NCBI RefSeq assembly: GCF_014649015.1
Contig: NZ_BMSF01000013.1
Location: 1 to 64,000, forward strand
Length of the DNA stretch: 64,000 bases
Direction: 5' to 3'
Origin: Streptomyces narbonensis
GTDB lineage: Bacteria > Actinomycetota > Actinomycetes > Streptomycetales > Streptomycetaceae
Shown here: in pieces, positions 1 through 7,480 of the stretch
How the letters are laid out: every line of letters begins with the position of its first letter
Numbering within the stretch: the stretch's first letter is position 1
Program-made: the position numbers and the translations under genes
Notes under the pieces: model-generated
The model's database searches: none
What the model saw: the letters and a program-made list of their open reading frames with translations, nothing else
What the model was told of the DNA's origin: nothing

Positions 1-2054
1 ATGGACCGGCTGCGTAGGGCGACGACGCGGGCGGCATCCTCCAGGCTCAGTGCCCCGGCGACGCAGGCGGCGGCGATCTCGCCTTGCGAGTGCCCGATGA
101 CCGCCTGCGGGGTCACGCCGTGGTGCTGCCAGAGCTTGGCCAGCGAGACCATGACGGCGAAGGTGACGGGCTGCACCACATCGACCCGCTCCAGCGACGG
201 CGCACCGGGCGCCTGCCGGACGACGGCCTCCAGTGACCAGTCCACATACGGCGCGAGTGCGGCCTCGCACTCGGCCATGGCGGACGCGAACTCCGGGAAG
301 GCGCCCAAGAGCTCGGCACCCATCCCGGCCCACTGCGTGCCCTGCCCGGGAAACACGAACGCCACCCGACCGACACCGGAGGCCACGCCCCGGACCAGCC
401 CGTCCGGCTCGGCCAGCGCGGCCGCCAGGGCGTCCGTCCCGCGGCCGACGGCGACGGCCCGGTGCTCGAACTCCGCCCGCCCCTCGGCCAGTACGCGCGC
501 CACCGCACCCGCGTCGACGTCATCCGCGCGATCCCGGGAGGCGAACGCGGCAAGCCGTCCGAGCTGCGCGTCCAGTGAGGCCGGGGTCTTCGCCGACACC
601 ACCCAAGGCACCACACCGCCGCGACCGCCGCCGCCGTCACCATCGACCGTCGCCCCGTCGACCGAAGCGGAAGCGCTCTCGACCGCCGCCGGGGCCTCTT
701 CGAGCACCACGTGCGCGTTCGTCCCGCCCATGCCGAACGAGGACACCCCGACGACCATCCGCTGCCCGTCGTGCTCCGGCTCCCACGGCAGGTACTCCGT
801 GTTGACCCGGAGGTTCAGTTCCTCGAACGGGATCGCCGGGTTCGGGGTCTCGTAGTTGAGGCTCGCGGGCAGCGCGCGGCCGCGGAGCGCCAGGACGGCC
901 TTGATGAGGCCGGCGATCCCGGCCGCGCCCTCCAGGTGCCCGATGTTCGTCTTCACCGAGCCGACCAGGAGGGGGTGTCCGTCCGGGCGGCCGGTGCCGA
1001 GGGCGGCGCCGAGGGCCGCGGCCTCGATCGGGTCGCCCACGGGGGTGCCCGTGCCGTGCAGCTCGACGTACCGCACGTCGGCGGGCGCGGTCCCGGCCCG
1101 CTCGTGGGCCTCGCGGAGCACGGCCTCCTGCGCCTGCGCGTCGGGGGTCGTCATGCCCTGGGCGGCGCCGCCGTTGTTGACGGCGCTGCCCCGGATCACG
1201 GCGAGCACCGGGTCGCCGTCGGCGAGGGCCCGGGAGAGCCGCTTCAGCAGCACGAAACCGCCGCCCTCGCCGCGTACGTAGCCGTTGGCGCGGGCGTCGA
1301 AGGTGTAGGCGCGGCCGTCGGGGGAGAGGCCGCCGAACTTGCTCGCCCCGATGGTGCTGTCCGGCACCAGGTTGAGCGAGACGCCGCCGGCGAGGGCGAG
1401 TTCGGACTCGCCGCGCCGCAGGCTCTCGCAGGCGAGATGGACGGCGACGAGCGACGAGGACTGGCCGGAGTCGACGACCATGCTGGGGCCGCGGAGCCCG
1501 AGCGTGTAGGAGAGCCGGTTCGCGATGACGCCCCGGTGGAGGCCGGTGACGGTGTGCGGGGTGATCGCGGCGCCGCCCTGGCGGTGCTTCAGGGTGGCGT
1601 AGTCGTCCCAGATGGCGCCGGCGAAGACGCCGGTACGGGTGCCGGCGAGCGAGGACGGGTCGATCCCGGCGCGCTCCAGGGCCTCCCAGCCCAGCTCCAG
1701 GGCGAGCCGCTGCTGCGGGTCCATCTCGGCGGCCTCACGGGGTGAGATGCCGAAGAAGGCGGCGTCGAAGCGGTCGACGTCCTCGATGAAGCCGCCCCAC
1801 CGGGTGTTCATGCGGCCGGGGGCGGAGCGGTCCGGGTCGTAGAGGTCGTCGGCGTTCCAGCGGTCCGCGGGCACGTCGGTGACGGCCTGACCGCCCGACG
1901 CCAGGAGGTCCCAGAACTCTCCCGGGTTCCGGGCGCCGGGGACCCGGCAGGAGATGCCGACGACGGCGACGGGTTCCGCTGTGCCGTGCGCGGAACCGGC
2001 GTCGTTCGACACGGACACGAATTCCTCGGACTCACTCTTGGACACTGTCGACAT
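1..2054 (-). CDS. pikAI: Type I polyketide synthase, loading module (KSQ and start of AT), 5-prime part; PikAI-like
   Basis: This is the first 684 codons of a modular polyketide synthase that runs off the left edge. It starts at ATG 2054 (MSTVSKSESEE), with GGAGAG just upstream. Residues about 28-455 form a ketosynthase whose active-site Cys is replaced by Gln (VVDSGQSSSL, Q198), the KSQ decarboxylase typical of loading modules. HGTGTPVGDP and VKTNIGHLEG supply the KS histidines. An acyltransferase begins near residue 560, with GHSQG at S656. Loading modules of this type load methylmalonyl-CoA and decarboxylate it to a propionyl starter. The sequence agrees with my memory of PikAI of the pikromycin/methymycin synthase, and the flanking pikR-like genes support this. 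No N-terminal docking helix is seen, as expected for the first PKS subunit. Product identity is family knowledge, not proven by these bases. Confidence 0.95.
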   Translation of the reverse strand, partial: MSTVSKSESEEFVSVSNDAGSAHGTAEPVAVVGISCRVPGARNPGEFWDLLASGGQAVTDVPADRWNADDLYDPDRSAPGRMNTRWGGFIEDVDRFDAAFFGISPREAAEMDPQQRLALELGWEALERAGIDPSSLAGTRTGVFAGAIWDDYATLKHRQGGAAITPHTVTGLHRGVIANRLSYTLGLRGPSMVVDSGQSSSLVAVHLACESLRRGESELALAGGVSLNLVPDSTIGASKFGGLSPDGRAYTFDARANGYVRGEGGGFVLLKRLSRALADGDPVLAVIRGSAVNNGGAAQGMTTPDAQAQEAVLREAHERAGTAPADVRYVELHGTGTPVGDPIEAAALGAALGTGRPDGHPLLVGSVKTNIGHLEGAAGIAGLIKAVLALRGRALPASLNYETPNPAIPFEELNLRVNTEYLPWEPEHDGQRMVVGVSSFGMGGTNAHVVLEEAPAAVESASASVDGATVDGDGGGGRGGVVPWVVSAKTPASLDAQLGRLAAFASRDRADDVDAGAVARVLAEGRAEFEHRAVAVGRGTDALAAALAEPDGLVRGVASGVGRVAFVFPGQGTQWAGMGAELLGAFPEFASAMAECEAALAPYVDWSLEAVVRQAPGAPSLERVDVVQPVTFAVMVSLAKLWQHHGVTPQAVIGHSQGEIAAACVAGALSLEDAARVVALRSRS

Positions 2055-2858
2055 CTCTCCACGAATCATTTCGGCGCGCACATCACCGGTGGAAGCAGGA
2101 GAGAAGGAGTGCTCGGCACGATCAGGGCCGCCGGGGGCCACCCCCGTCGGACCCGTACTTCCCCCATGTCCCACGCTGCCGCTCCACGCCCTGTCACCGG
2201 TGTTCTCGCACCGGTCCTGGTAATTCCGGCTGAAGACATCCGGCTCCGTTTCCGGAAGCCGCCCTTTCACCCAACCCCAGGGCACCCCCCCTATGCTCCC
2301 CCTATGTTCCCCCTATACCTGGTGTCGACCCCAGGCCACGGGTGTCGGGAGGCGCCAAGGACCCCCCTTCCCGGGATGTCCGGCGGTGGTGCGCGCCGGG
2401 CGCGTGGTCGCCCATGGTGTCGTGCCGTCTCCCGCTCTATACCAACGGCTGGGAAATCCACGCCAGGTAAAGGGATGGGTAACGGCAGATGCCCAGGGAA
2501 TGGCTGGATTTCGCCCCCGACTTGACATACTCAGATCGCGAAGGCGATGGCGGTCGGTCTCCGGCCGACTCAACCCCGCCCATCTGGAGCCTTGTTGGCC
2601 GGACCTCGCACGACAACCCTCCGTGTGCCTCCAATGTCACTCCGTCGCAGTTCACTTGGGGTCCGACGGATTCGCTGCGACCCTCGGCCCCTCGTTCACC
2701 CCCGTCCGTGCGCCCGTCACCGGCCACTCCGTGATCTCTCACAACTCCCTTACTCGGGAACACCGCTGGGCGAAGTCGCTCCCCAGCCGACCGGCGGACC
2801 GTGAGGTATGGTCCGTGTCAAGTCCATTGACCACGGCATCCAGGGGAGGGGATCGTTC
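2055..2858. other. Divergent intergenic region between pikAI and pikR1
   Basis: An 804-base gap separates the divergent starts of pikAI and pikR1. Its 2200-2500 part is rich in C-runs and local repeats. No reading frame here has a good ribosome binding site and Streptomyces-like codon use. It must carry the promoters for pikAI (minus) and pikR1 (plus). The clearest element is the triple 11-bp repeat at 2287-2319. TTGACA at 2522-2527 resembles a -35 box but has no convincing -10 partner. The rest holds nothing I can name. Confidence 0.6.
2287..2319 (-). promoter_or_regulatory. Three tandem 11-bp repeats upstream of pikAI (candidate activator site)
   Basis: Three consecutive 11-base units, CCCCCTATGCT, CCCCCTATGTT and CCCCCTATACC, read on the minus strand as A(T/C)ATAGGGGG-type repeats. 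The spacing is exactly one helical turn. They lie 233-265 bases upstream of the pikAI start. Direct repeats spaced 11 bp are the classic architecture of SARP operators, and G-rich repeats also suit LAL/MalT-type activators. The pik pathway activator PikD is of the LAL type. The repeats are seen directly; binding by any regulator is inference. Confidence 0.5.
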
Positions 2859-3869
2859 ATGGCAATGCGCGACTCCATACCGAGGCGAGCGGACCGAGAC
2901 GTCCTGCGCCGCGAATTAGGCCAGAACTTCCTCCAGGACGACAGAGTCGTGCGCAATCTCGTCACGCACGTCGAGGGGGGCGGCGGGAACGTTCTCGAAA
3001 TCGGCCCCGGGAAAGGCGCGATAACCCAGGAGCTGGTGCGCTCCTTCGACACCGTGACGGTCGTCGAGATGGACCCTCACTGGGCCGCGCACGTGCGGCG
3101 GAAATTCGAAGGAGAGAGGGTCACCGTATTCCAGGGTGATTTCCTCGACTTCCGAATTCCGCGCGATATGGACACGGTCGTCGGGAACGTGCCCTTCGGC
3201 ATCACGACACAGATACTCCGGCGCCTCCTCGAATCGACGAACTGGCAGTCCGCCGCCCTGATCGTGCAGTGGGAGGTCGCCCGCAAACGCGCCGGTCGCA
3301 GCGGCGGATCGCTGCTCACGACCTCCTGGGCCCCCTGGTACGAGTTCGCGGTCCACGACCGCGTCCGCGCCTCGTCGTTCCGCCCGATGCCCCGGGTCGA
3401 CGGCGGCGTCCTGACGATCCGGCGACGCCCCCGGCCCCTGCTGCCGGAGAGTGCGAGCCGCGCCTTCCAGAACTTCGCCGAAGCCGTCTTCACCGGGCCC
3501 GGACGAGGCCTCGCGGAGATCCTCCGCCGCCACATCCCCAAGCGGACCTACCGTTCCCTCGCCGACCGCCACGGAATTCCGGACAACGGACTGCCGAAGG
3601 ACCTGACGCTCACCCAATGGATCGCCCTTTTCCAGGCCTCCCAGCCGGGTTACGCGCCGGGGGTGCCCGGCGCCCGCCAGCCCGCCCAGGGCGGCGGCAG
3701 GGAGAGGGACTACGAGCTCGTCGAGCCCAACAGGTCCACCGCGCCCGGAGGCCGCAGATACGGCCCCACCCGCGGCGGCGACCCCTGCGCGCCCCGCGCG
3801 CAGGTCCGGCAGACGAAGGGCCGCCAGGGCGCGCGAGGCTCGTCGTACGGACGCCGCACGGGCCGCTGA
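2859..3869 (+). CDS. pikR1: 23S rRNA (adenine-N6) methyltransferase, Erm family; PikR1-like
   Basis: A 336-residue Erm-type methyltransferase that would modify A2058 of 23S rRNA to protect against the cell's own macrolide. ELGQNFLQDDRVV opens the Rossmann fold, EIGPGKG is the SAM-binding motif I, and VVGNVPFGI is the catalytic N-(V/I)-P-(F/Y) motif. The C-terminus after about residue 260 is an Arg/Gly-rich tail, as in several producer Erm proteins. ATG 2859 is chosen because GGGGAGGG (2843-2850) sits 8 bases upstream; in-frame ATG 2808 lacks a spaced site. Codon 20 (2916-2918) is TTA, so full translation should need the bldA tRNA. Divergent from pikAI and convergent with a second erm gene. 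In the literature PikR1 is the constitutive monomethylase. I give this copy that name because the other copy carries the inducible leader. Confidence 0.88.
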   Translation: MAMRDSIPRRADRDVLRRELGQNFLQDDRVVRNLVTHVEGGGGNVLEIGPGKGAITQELVRSFDTVTVVEMDPHWAAHVRRKFEGERVTVFQGDFLDFRIPRDMDTVVGNVPFGITTQILRRLLESTNWQSAALIVQWEVARKRAGRSGGSLLTTSWAPWYEFAVHDRVRASSFRPMPRVDGGVLTIRRRPRPLLPESASRAFQNFAEAVFTGPGRGLAEILRRHIPKRTYRSLADRHGIPDNGLPKDLTLTQWIALFQASQPGYAPGVPGARQPAQGGGRERDYELVEPNRSTAPGGRRYGPTRGGDPCAPRAQVRQTKGRQGARGSSYGRRTGR

Positions 3870-4206
3870 CCGGCGGACGAACAAGCCGGCTCCGCGAGGG
3901 CCGCTGACCGGCGGACGGACGAGCCCTCCGTACGGACGGACGAGCCCGCCGTGCGGACGGACGAGCCGGCTCCGCGAGGGCCGCTGACCGGCGGACGGAC
4001 GAACCCTCCGCACGGACGGCCGCCCGGGCCGCTGACCGCCCGCCGGACGAGCCCTCCGTACCGACAGCCGCCCGGGCCGCTGACCGCCCGGCGGACAGGT
4101 CCCGCGTACGGACCGCCCGCCGGACAAGCCCCGCGTAGGGACCGCCCGCCGGACAAGTCCCGCATACGGACGGCGCCCCGGCCGCGGACCGCCCGGCGGG
4201 CAAACC
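3870..4206. repeat. Imperfect GC-rich repeats in the convergent spacer between pikR1 and pikR2
   Basis: The spacer after pikR1 is built of imperfect copies of a GGCCGCTGACCGGCGGACGG-like unit mixed with CCTCCGTACGGACGGACGAG-like pieces. One 39-base stretch is repeated exactly 80 bases apart (3884-3922 and 3964-4002), and further degenerate copies follow to about 4190. Long open frames cross it on both strands, but their composition is that of the repeat and no start site is credible, so I treat it as non-coding. Confidence 0.7.
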
Positions 4207-4247
4207 CCTGTCCGCCTCCCGCTGGTCTGGAGCGGGAGGCGGACAGG
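4207..4247. terminator. Bidirectional terminator between pikR1 and pikR2
   Basis: A perfect 17-bp inverted repeat (arms 4207-4223 and 4231-4247, loop 7 bases) lies 15 bases beyond the pikR2 stop and between the two convergent methyltransferase genes. There is no T-run, which is usual in Streptomyces. Confidence 0.85.
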
Positions 4248-4261
4248 TGCCGGGGGACGGC

Positions 4262-5224
4262 TCACGCGCTCTCCGGCCGCCCCCTGCCCCACCTCTGGCC
4301 GGTCCCGCCGGAGCTCCGCACGGCCTGCCCCCGGCCGCGCCGCGCCTGCGGCACGCCCCACCGGCCCGCGGGCACCCGCCCGCCCCCGTGACCGGCCCCG
4401 ACCCGCGCCGCCCCGAACGGTCCGGCAGCGGCTGCCGGACCGTCGAATGCCCCGTCGGCGGTCCCGCCGGTCAGCTCCCACAGCGAGGCCCACTGCCCGG
4501 GCTTGAGGTCCTTGGGCAGCGCGTGCGGCGAGATCTCGTTCCGCCGCAGCCAGGTCGCCAGGTCCCGCTGCGAGATCCGCCCGGTGCGCCGCAGGATCTC
4601 CTTCAGGCCGTTCCCCTTGCCGGTGAACACCTGGCGCACGAAGTCCTGGTACGTCTTCACCTGTCCCACGAGCGGCGCGGACCGCCGCCGGATGGCCAGG
4701 ACCCCGCCGTCCACGCCCGGCATCGGACGGAACGCGCGCGCGGGGACCCGGGAGTGCAGGTCGAACTCGTACCAGGGCGCCCAGCTGGCCGTCAGCAGGG
4801 TCGCCCCGCCGACGCCGGCCCGGCGCCGGGCGACCTCCCACTGGACGAGGAGGACGGCGGTGTGCCAGTGCTGGGCGTCGAGCAGCCGCCGCATGATCGC
4901 CGTCGTCAGGTGGAAGGGGACGTTGCCGACGACCACGTGCGGATGGCGCGGCAGCGGGAACTGCAGGAAGTCGTGGTGCACCACGGTCACATGACCGGGG
5001 GTGCGGACGCCGAGACGCTGCGCGCGCCGGCCGTCGAGCTCGACGGCGGTGATCGGCCTGCCGTGCCTGCTGAGCGGCAGGGTCAGGGCGCCGTCACCGG
5101 AACCGATCTCCAGTATCGGACCCTTGGTCCTGGCCACCAGGCCGTCGATCTCGTCGATCACTGACCGGTCGACGAGGAAGTTCTGGCCGAGCTCGTGTCG
5201 GCCGCCCTGCGGGGAAAATGGCAT
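4262..5224 (-). CDS. pikR2: 23S rRNA (adenine-N6) dimethyltransferase, Erm family; PikR2-like
   Basis: A 320-residue Erm methyltransferase: HELGQNFLVDRSV near the start, EIGSGDGALT as SAM motif I, VVGNVPFHL as the catalytic motif, and a Gly/Arg-rich C-terminal tail after about residue 250. It is a clear paralogue of the gene at 2859 but differs throughout. ATG 5224 is chosen because GGAG lies 7 bases upstream. That site is inside a hairpin, and a 16-codon leader peptide with an MRLR stalling motif lies further up, so translation is probably induced by macrolide or ketolide. This arrangement agrees with the published drug-inducible PikR2 dimethylase. A farther in-frame ATG (5275) would start before the hairpin and is unlikely. 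Confidence 0.88.
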   Translation of the reverse strand: MPFSPQGGRHELGQNFLVDRSVIDEIDGLVARTKGPILEIGSGDGALTLPLSRHGRPITAVELDGRRAQRLGVRTPGHVTVVHHDFLQFPLPRHPHVVVGNVPFHLTTAIMRRLLDAQHWHTAVLLVQWEVARRRAGVGGATLLTASWAPWYEFDLHSRVPARAFRPMPGVDGGVLAIRRRSAPLVGQVKTYQDFVRQVFTGKGNGLKEILRRTGRISQRDLATWLRRNEISPHALPKDLKPGQWASLWELTGGTADGAFDGPAAAAGPFGAARVGAGHGGGRVPAGRWGVPQARRGRGQAVRSSGGTGQRWGRGRPESA

Positions 5225-5228
5225 GAGT

Positions 5229-5260
5229 CTGCTCCGCGAAACCGTTCGGAACCGGAGCAG
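5229..5260 (-). promoter_or_regulatory. RBS-sequestering attenuator hairpin of pikR2
   Basis: The message would form an 8-bp perfect stem (CTGCTCCG with CGGAGCAG, 16-base loop). Its 3-prime arm contains the GGAG ribosome binding site of pikR2 and ends 4 bases before the ATG. This is the structure expected of an erm translation attenuator, opened when a ribosome stalls on the upstream leader. Confidence 0.75.
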
Positions 5261-5377
5261 CACGAAGAGCCGCACCGGCGGGGACCCGGAAGCGGAGGGC
5301 CTGAACGAACGCGAGAGCGCGAGTACCGACGCAGGAGTGCGAGGACGCGCGGAGAACGAGACGCGTGAGGAGGGCCC

Positions 5378-5392
5378 GCCGCTAGGAGCGGC
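5378..5392 (-). promoter_or_regulatory. Small hairpin over the end of the pikR2 leader peptide
   Basis: GCCGCT and AGCGGC form a 6-bp stem with a 3-base loop that covers the last two sense codons and the stop of the leader reading frame. A ribosome stalled at the MRLR motif would mask it. It may be one of the alternating structures of the attenuator; the other pairings need folding software. Confidence 0.45.
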
Positions 5393-5432
5393 GCAGCCTC
5401 ATGTAACGGGCCTGAGAGTGGCAGAACTGCAT
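5382..5432 (-). CDS. Macrolide/ketolide-sensing leader peptide of pikR2
   Basis: A 16-codon frame encoding MQFCHSQARYMRLRRS, ending 157 bases before the pikR2 start. It contains MRLR, the Arg-X-Arg (+X+) arrest motif known from the ErmD leader MTHSMRLR, at which macrolide-bound ribosomes stall. No strong Shine-Dalgarno precedes ATG 5432, so it could be translated from a leaderless or near-leaderless transcript. Its size and position fit the induction mechanism published for pikR2. The motif and position are seen directly; the stalling is inferred from the family. Confidence 0.8.
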   Translation of the reverse strand: MQFCHSQARYMRLRRS

Positions 5433-5484
5433 GGCGCCAGCGTAACACCGCCGGAAACCGACCCTGTTGGGGTTCCCGGGGACG

Positions 5485-5525
5485 CCGATGCCCCCGCCGG
5501 CCGGCGAGGCCTGCGGGGGCATCGG
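5485..5525. terminator. Terminator after msrA
   Basis: A 13-bp perfect inverted repeat (CCGATGCCCCCGC at 5485-5497 with its complement at 5513-5525, loop 15) lies just beyond the msrA stop. It separates msrA transcription from the pikR2 leader region. Confidence 0.75.
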
Positions 5526-5531
5526 CCGAGC

Positions 5532-6200
5532 TCACGCCCCCGGGGCCTCGGCGACGCCGATCGGGCAGGAGACACCGGTGCCGCCGATGCCGCAGTAGCC
5601 CGCGGGGTTCTTGTCCAGATACTGCTGGTGGTACGCCTCCGCCGGATAGAACGGGCGCTCGTCGTCCGCCGGCAGGACGTGCGTGGTGATCTCGCCGTAG
5701 CCCGAGCGCGCGAGGACCTGCCGGTACGCCTCGCGGGAGGCCTCGGCCTTCGTCGCCTGGGCGGGGCTGTGGGTGTAGACCGCCGAGCGGTACTGGGTGC
5801 CCACGTCGTTGCCCTGGCGGAAGCCCTGCGTCGGGTCGTGGGACTCCCAGAAGAGCTTCAGGAGGGACTCGTACGAGACCTTCGACGGGTCGAAGACGAC
5901 CCGGACGACCTCGGTGTGGCCGGTCAGGCCGGAGCACACCTCCTCGTAGACCGGGTTCGGGGTGTGGCCGCCCTGGTAGCCGACGAGGGTCGTCCAGACG
6001 CCCTCGGTCTGCCAGAACTTGCGCTCGGCGCCCCAGAAACAGCCCAGGGCGAAGTCGGCGACCTCCAGGCCCTCGGGGTAGGGGCCGAGGAGCGCGTTGC
6101 CGAGGACCGTGTGGCGCTCCGGGACGGAGAACTCCGGCTCCGGGCGGCCGCGCAGGGCCTGCTCGGGGGTGGGGAGGACGGGGGTGCGGGACAGGAACAT
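5532..6200 (-). CDS. msrA: Peptide methionine (S)-S-oxide reductase MsrA
   Basis: A 222-residue MsrA that repairs oxidised methionine in proteins using thioredoxin. The catalytic GCFWGAE motif lies near residue 54. GGHTPNPVYEEVCSG and GHTEVV are further family signatures. Two resolving cysteines occur near the end (GYCGIGG and VSCPIG). ATG 6200 is preceded by GAGGAGAG at 7 bases; an overlapping out-of-frame ATG at 6207 is ignored. The N-terminal 40 residues before the catalytic region are usual for actinobacterial MsrA. It stands alone between two terminators, so it is probably monocistronic. This is the first ordinary chromosomal gene after the macrolide cluster edge. Confidence 0.96.
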   Translation of the reverse strand: MFLSRTPVLPTPEQALRGRPEPEFSVPERHTVLGNALLGPYPEGLEVADFALGCFWGAERKFWQTEGVWTTLVGYQGGHTPNPVYEEVCSGLTGHTEVVRVVFDPSKVSYESLLKLFWESHDPTQGFRQGNDVGTQYRSAVYTHSPAQATKAEASREAYRQVLARSGYGEITTHVLPADDERPFYPAEAYHQQYLDKNPAGYCGIGGTGVSCPIGVAEAPGA

Positions 6201-6242
6201 GCTGCATCTCTCCTCGACGTCGGCAGTCCTCACAACAAGAGA

Positions 6243-6268
6243 GGGCCGGGAGGGATTCCCCCCGGCCC
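6243..6268. terminator. Terminator after the TPR-like membrane protein gene
   Basis: GGGCCGGG and CCCGGCCC form an 8-bp stem, extended by three inner G-C pairs past a bulge. It sits 30 bases beyond the stop of the minus-strand gene ending at 6299 and just upstream of msrA. Confidence 0.6.
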
Positions 6269-6298
6269 CAGGCCCTCGTTCCGTCAGCGCGACGGTCG

Positions 6299-7408
6299 TC
6301 AGCGCGGCAGCGTCACCGGGCTCCCGCCGTTCGCCTCGTACCCCGCCACCGCCAGGTTCCGGAAGACCGTGTACTCCGCCGCCGGGTCACCGCTCAGCGT
6401 CCACGGCACCGCGCCCACGTGCCCGTCGATGTGCACCAGCTGGTGCATGGCCTCCGACCAGCGCTCGCCGCGCACCAGGAACCAGACCAGCAGGTGGCGG
6501 ACGTGCGCCAGCATCGGGTCGTCGCGCCGGGCCGAGTGGACCGCGTACAGCGCGCCCTCGGTCGCCTTGCTCACCACGGCCGTACGGAAGAAGTCCTGCA
6601 CGAGCACCACCTCGGGCACGTGCTCGTACACCGCGAACAGCGGCAGCGCCGCCAGCAGCGAGCCCCGCGGGGCTCGCGCCGCGGCCGTCGTCGCGAAGTG
6701 GTCGGCCTCCTCGCGCGAACCGTGCCACTTCTCGCACCAGTAGTGCAGGGCCGCCAGGTGCGCCCCCATGTGCTGCGGAGCCCGGTCGATGACCTTCGCC
6801 CACACCTGGTCGAACTGCTCGTGGCTGTAGCCGAGGCCCCGCGCCACGGCCAGCTGCGTGATGTACGGGACGGGGTCGCCGGGCGCGAGCAGTGCCGCCT
6901 CCTCGGTGACCTTCAGCGCCTCCTCCAGGATGATCCGGAAGTCGTCGGACCCCGCCGACGAGGACCGCCACGCCTGCTGCACCAGGAACTCGGCGTGCAC
7001 CGCCGCCGCGCCCGGGTCCTTCGGCGCGTCCGCCCGCCAGGCCCGCAGCCACGCCCCGCCCACGCCGGGCCTCTCCTGGAGCTCCAGGGAGGCCGCGCCG
7101 GCGAAGGCCTGGACGCGCTGCCAGCGCACCTCGCCGTCCTTGTCGGTCTCGGCCAGCAGCCGCGAGGCCGCCCGCCACTCCTGGGTGGCCTGGACGACGT
7201 CGAGGACGTGGAGCAGGTCGTCGTCGGCGCCGGGCAGCCGTACGTCCAGCTGCTCCTGCCGTACGAAGCCGTACGCCTCCGGGTCCGCCGCGTCCGGCGC
7301 CCCCGGCGCGACCTGACGGATCCCGACACCGCCCCGGCGGCGCCGCAGGTAGGGGCCGAGGATGCTGACCAGCAGCACGATCGCGATCAGGAACCAGAGA
7401 ATCTCCAT
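6299..7408 (-). CDS. Membrane-anchored TPR-like protein of unknown function
   Basis: A 369-residue protein with one N-terminal transmembrane segment (residues about 3-21, ILWFLIAIVLLVSILGPYL) followed by basic RRRR, so the bulk should be cytoplasmic. The rest is alpha-helical, rich in Ala, Trp and Leu, with spacing like degenerate tetratricopeptide repeats (for example QATQEWRAASRLLAE and VWAKVIDRAPQHMGAHLAALHYW). I recognise no catalytic motif. Similar conserved Streptomyces proteins are annotated only as hypothetical. It runs divergently from the cystathionine gamma-synthase gene. It may be a scaffold or sensor, but nothing in the sequence fixes the role. Confidence 0.8.
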   Translation of the reverse strand: MEILWFLIAIVLLVSILGPYLRRRRGGVGIRQVAPGAPDAADPEAYGFVRQEQLDVRLPGADDDLLHVLDVVQATQEWRAASRLLAETDKDGEVRWQRVQAFAGAASLELQERPGVGGAWLRAWRADAPKDPGAAAVHAEFLVQQAWRSSSAGSDDFRIILEEALKVTEEAALLAPGDPVPYITQLAVARGLGYSHEQFDQVWAKVIDRAPQHMGAHLAALHYWCEKWHGSREEADHFATTAAARAPRGSLLAALPLFAVYEHVPEVVLVQDFFRTAVVSKATEGALYAVHSARRDDPMLAHVRHLLVWFLVRGERWSEAMHQLVHIDGHVGAVPWTLSGDPAAEYTVFRNLAVAGYEANGGSPVTLPR

Positions 7409-7480
7409 GTGTCCATTGTCCAGGACACCCGGTGAGACGAACGAAGCGGCGGGGGGCGCTCGGGACTACGCTCCTGACCC

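Noticed and set aside
1455..1470. Loss of the ketosynthase active-site Cys as an inactivating mutation
   Set aside because: Gln at this site is the functional KSQ of loading modules that decarboxylate the extender, not a defect.
2522..2550. TTGACA as a housekeeping -35 promoter
   Set aside because: No TAnnnT-type -10 at 16-19 bases on the same strand.
2808..2858. In-frame upstream ATG of pikR1 giving MVRVKSIDHG, with an RVK motif resembling a +X+ arrest peptide
   Set aside because: No stop before pikR1, so it is not a separate leader, and the ribosome binding site clearly supports ATG 2859. It could still be an N-terminal extension, but this is weaker.
2916..4841. A 641-codon open frame on the minus strand across pikR1 and its spacer
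   Set aside because: Low-complexity translation of repeats and the complement of pikR1; crosses the real pikR2 in another frame.
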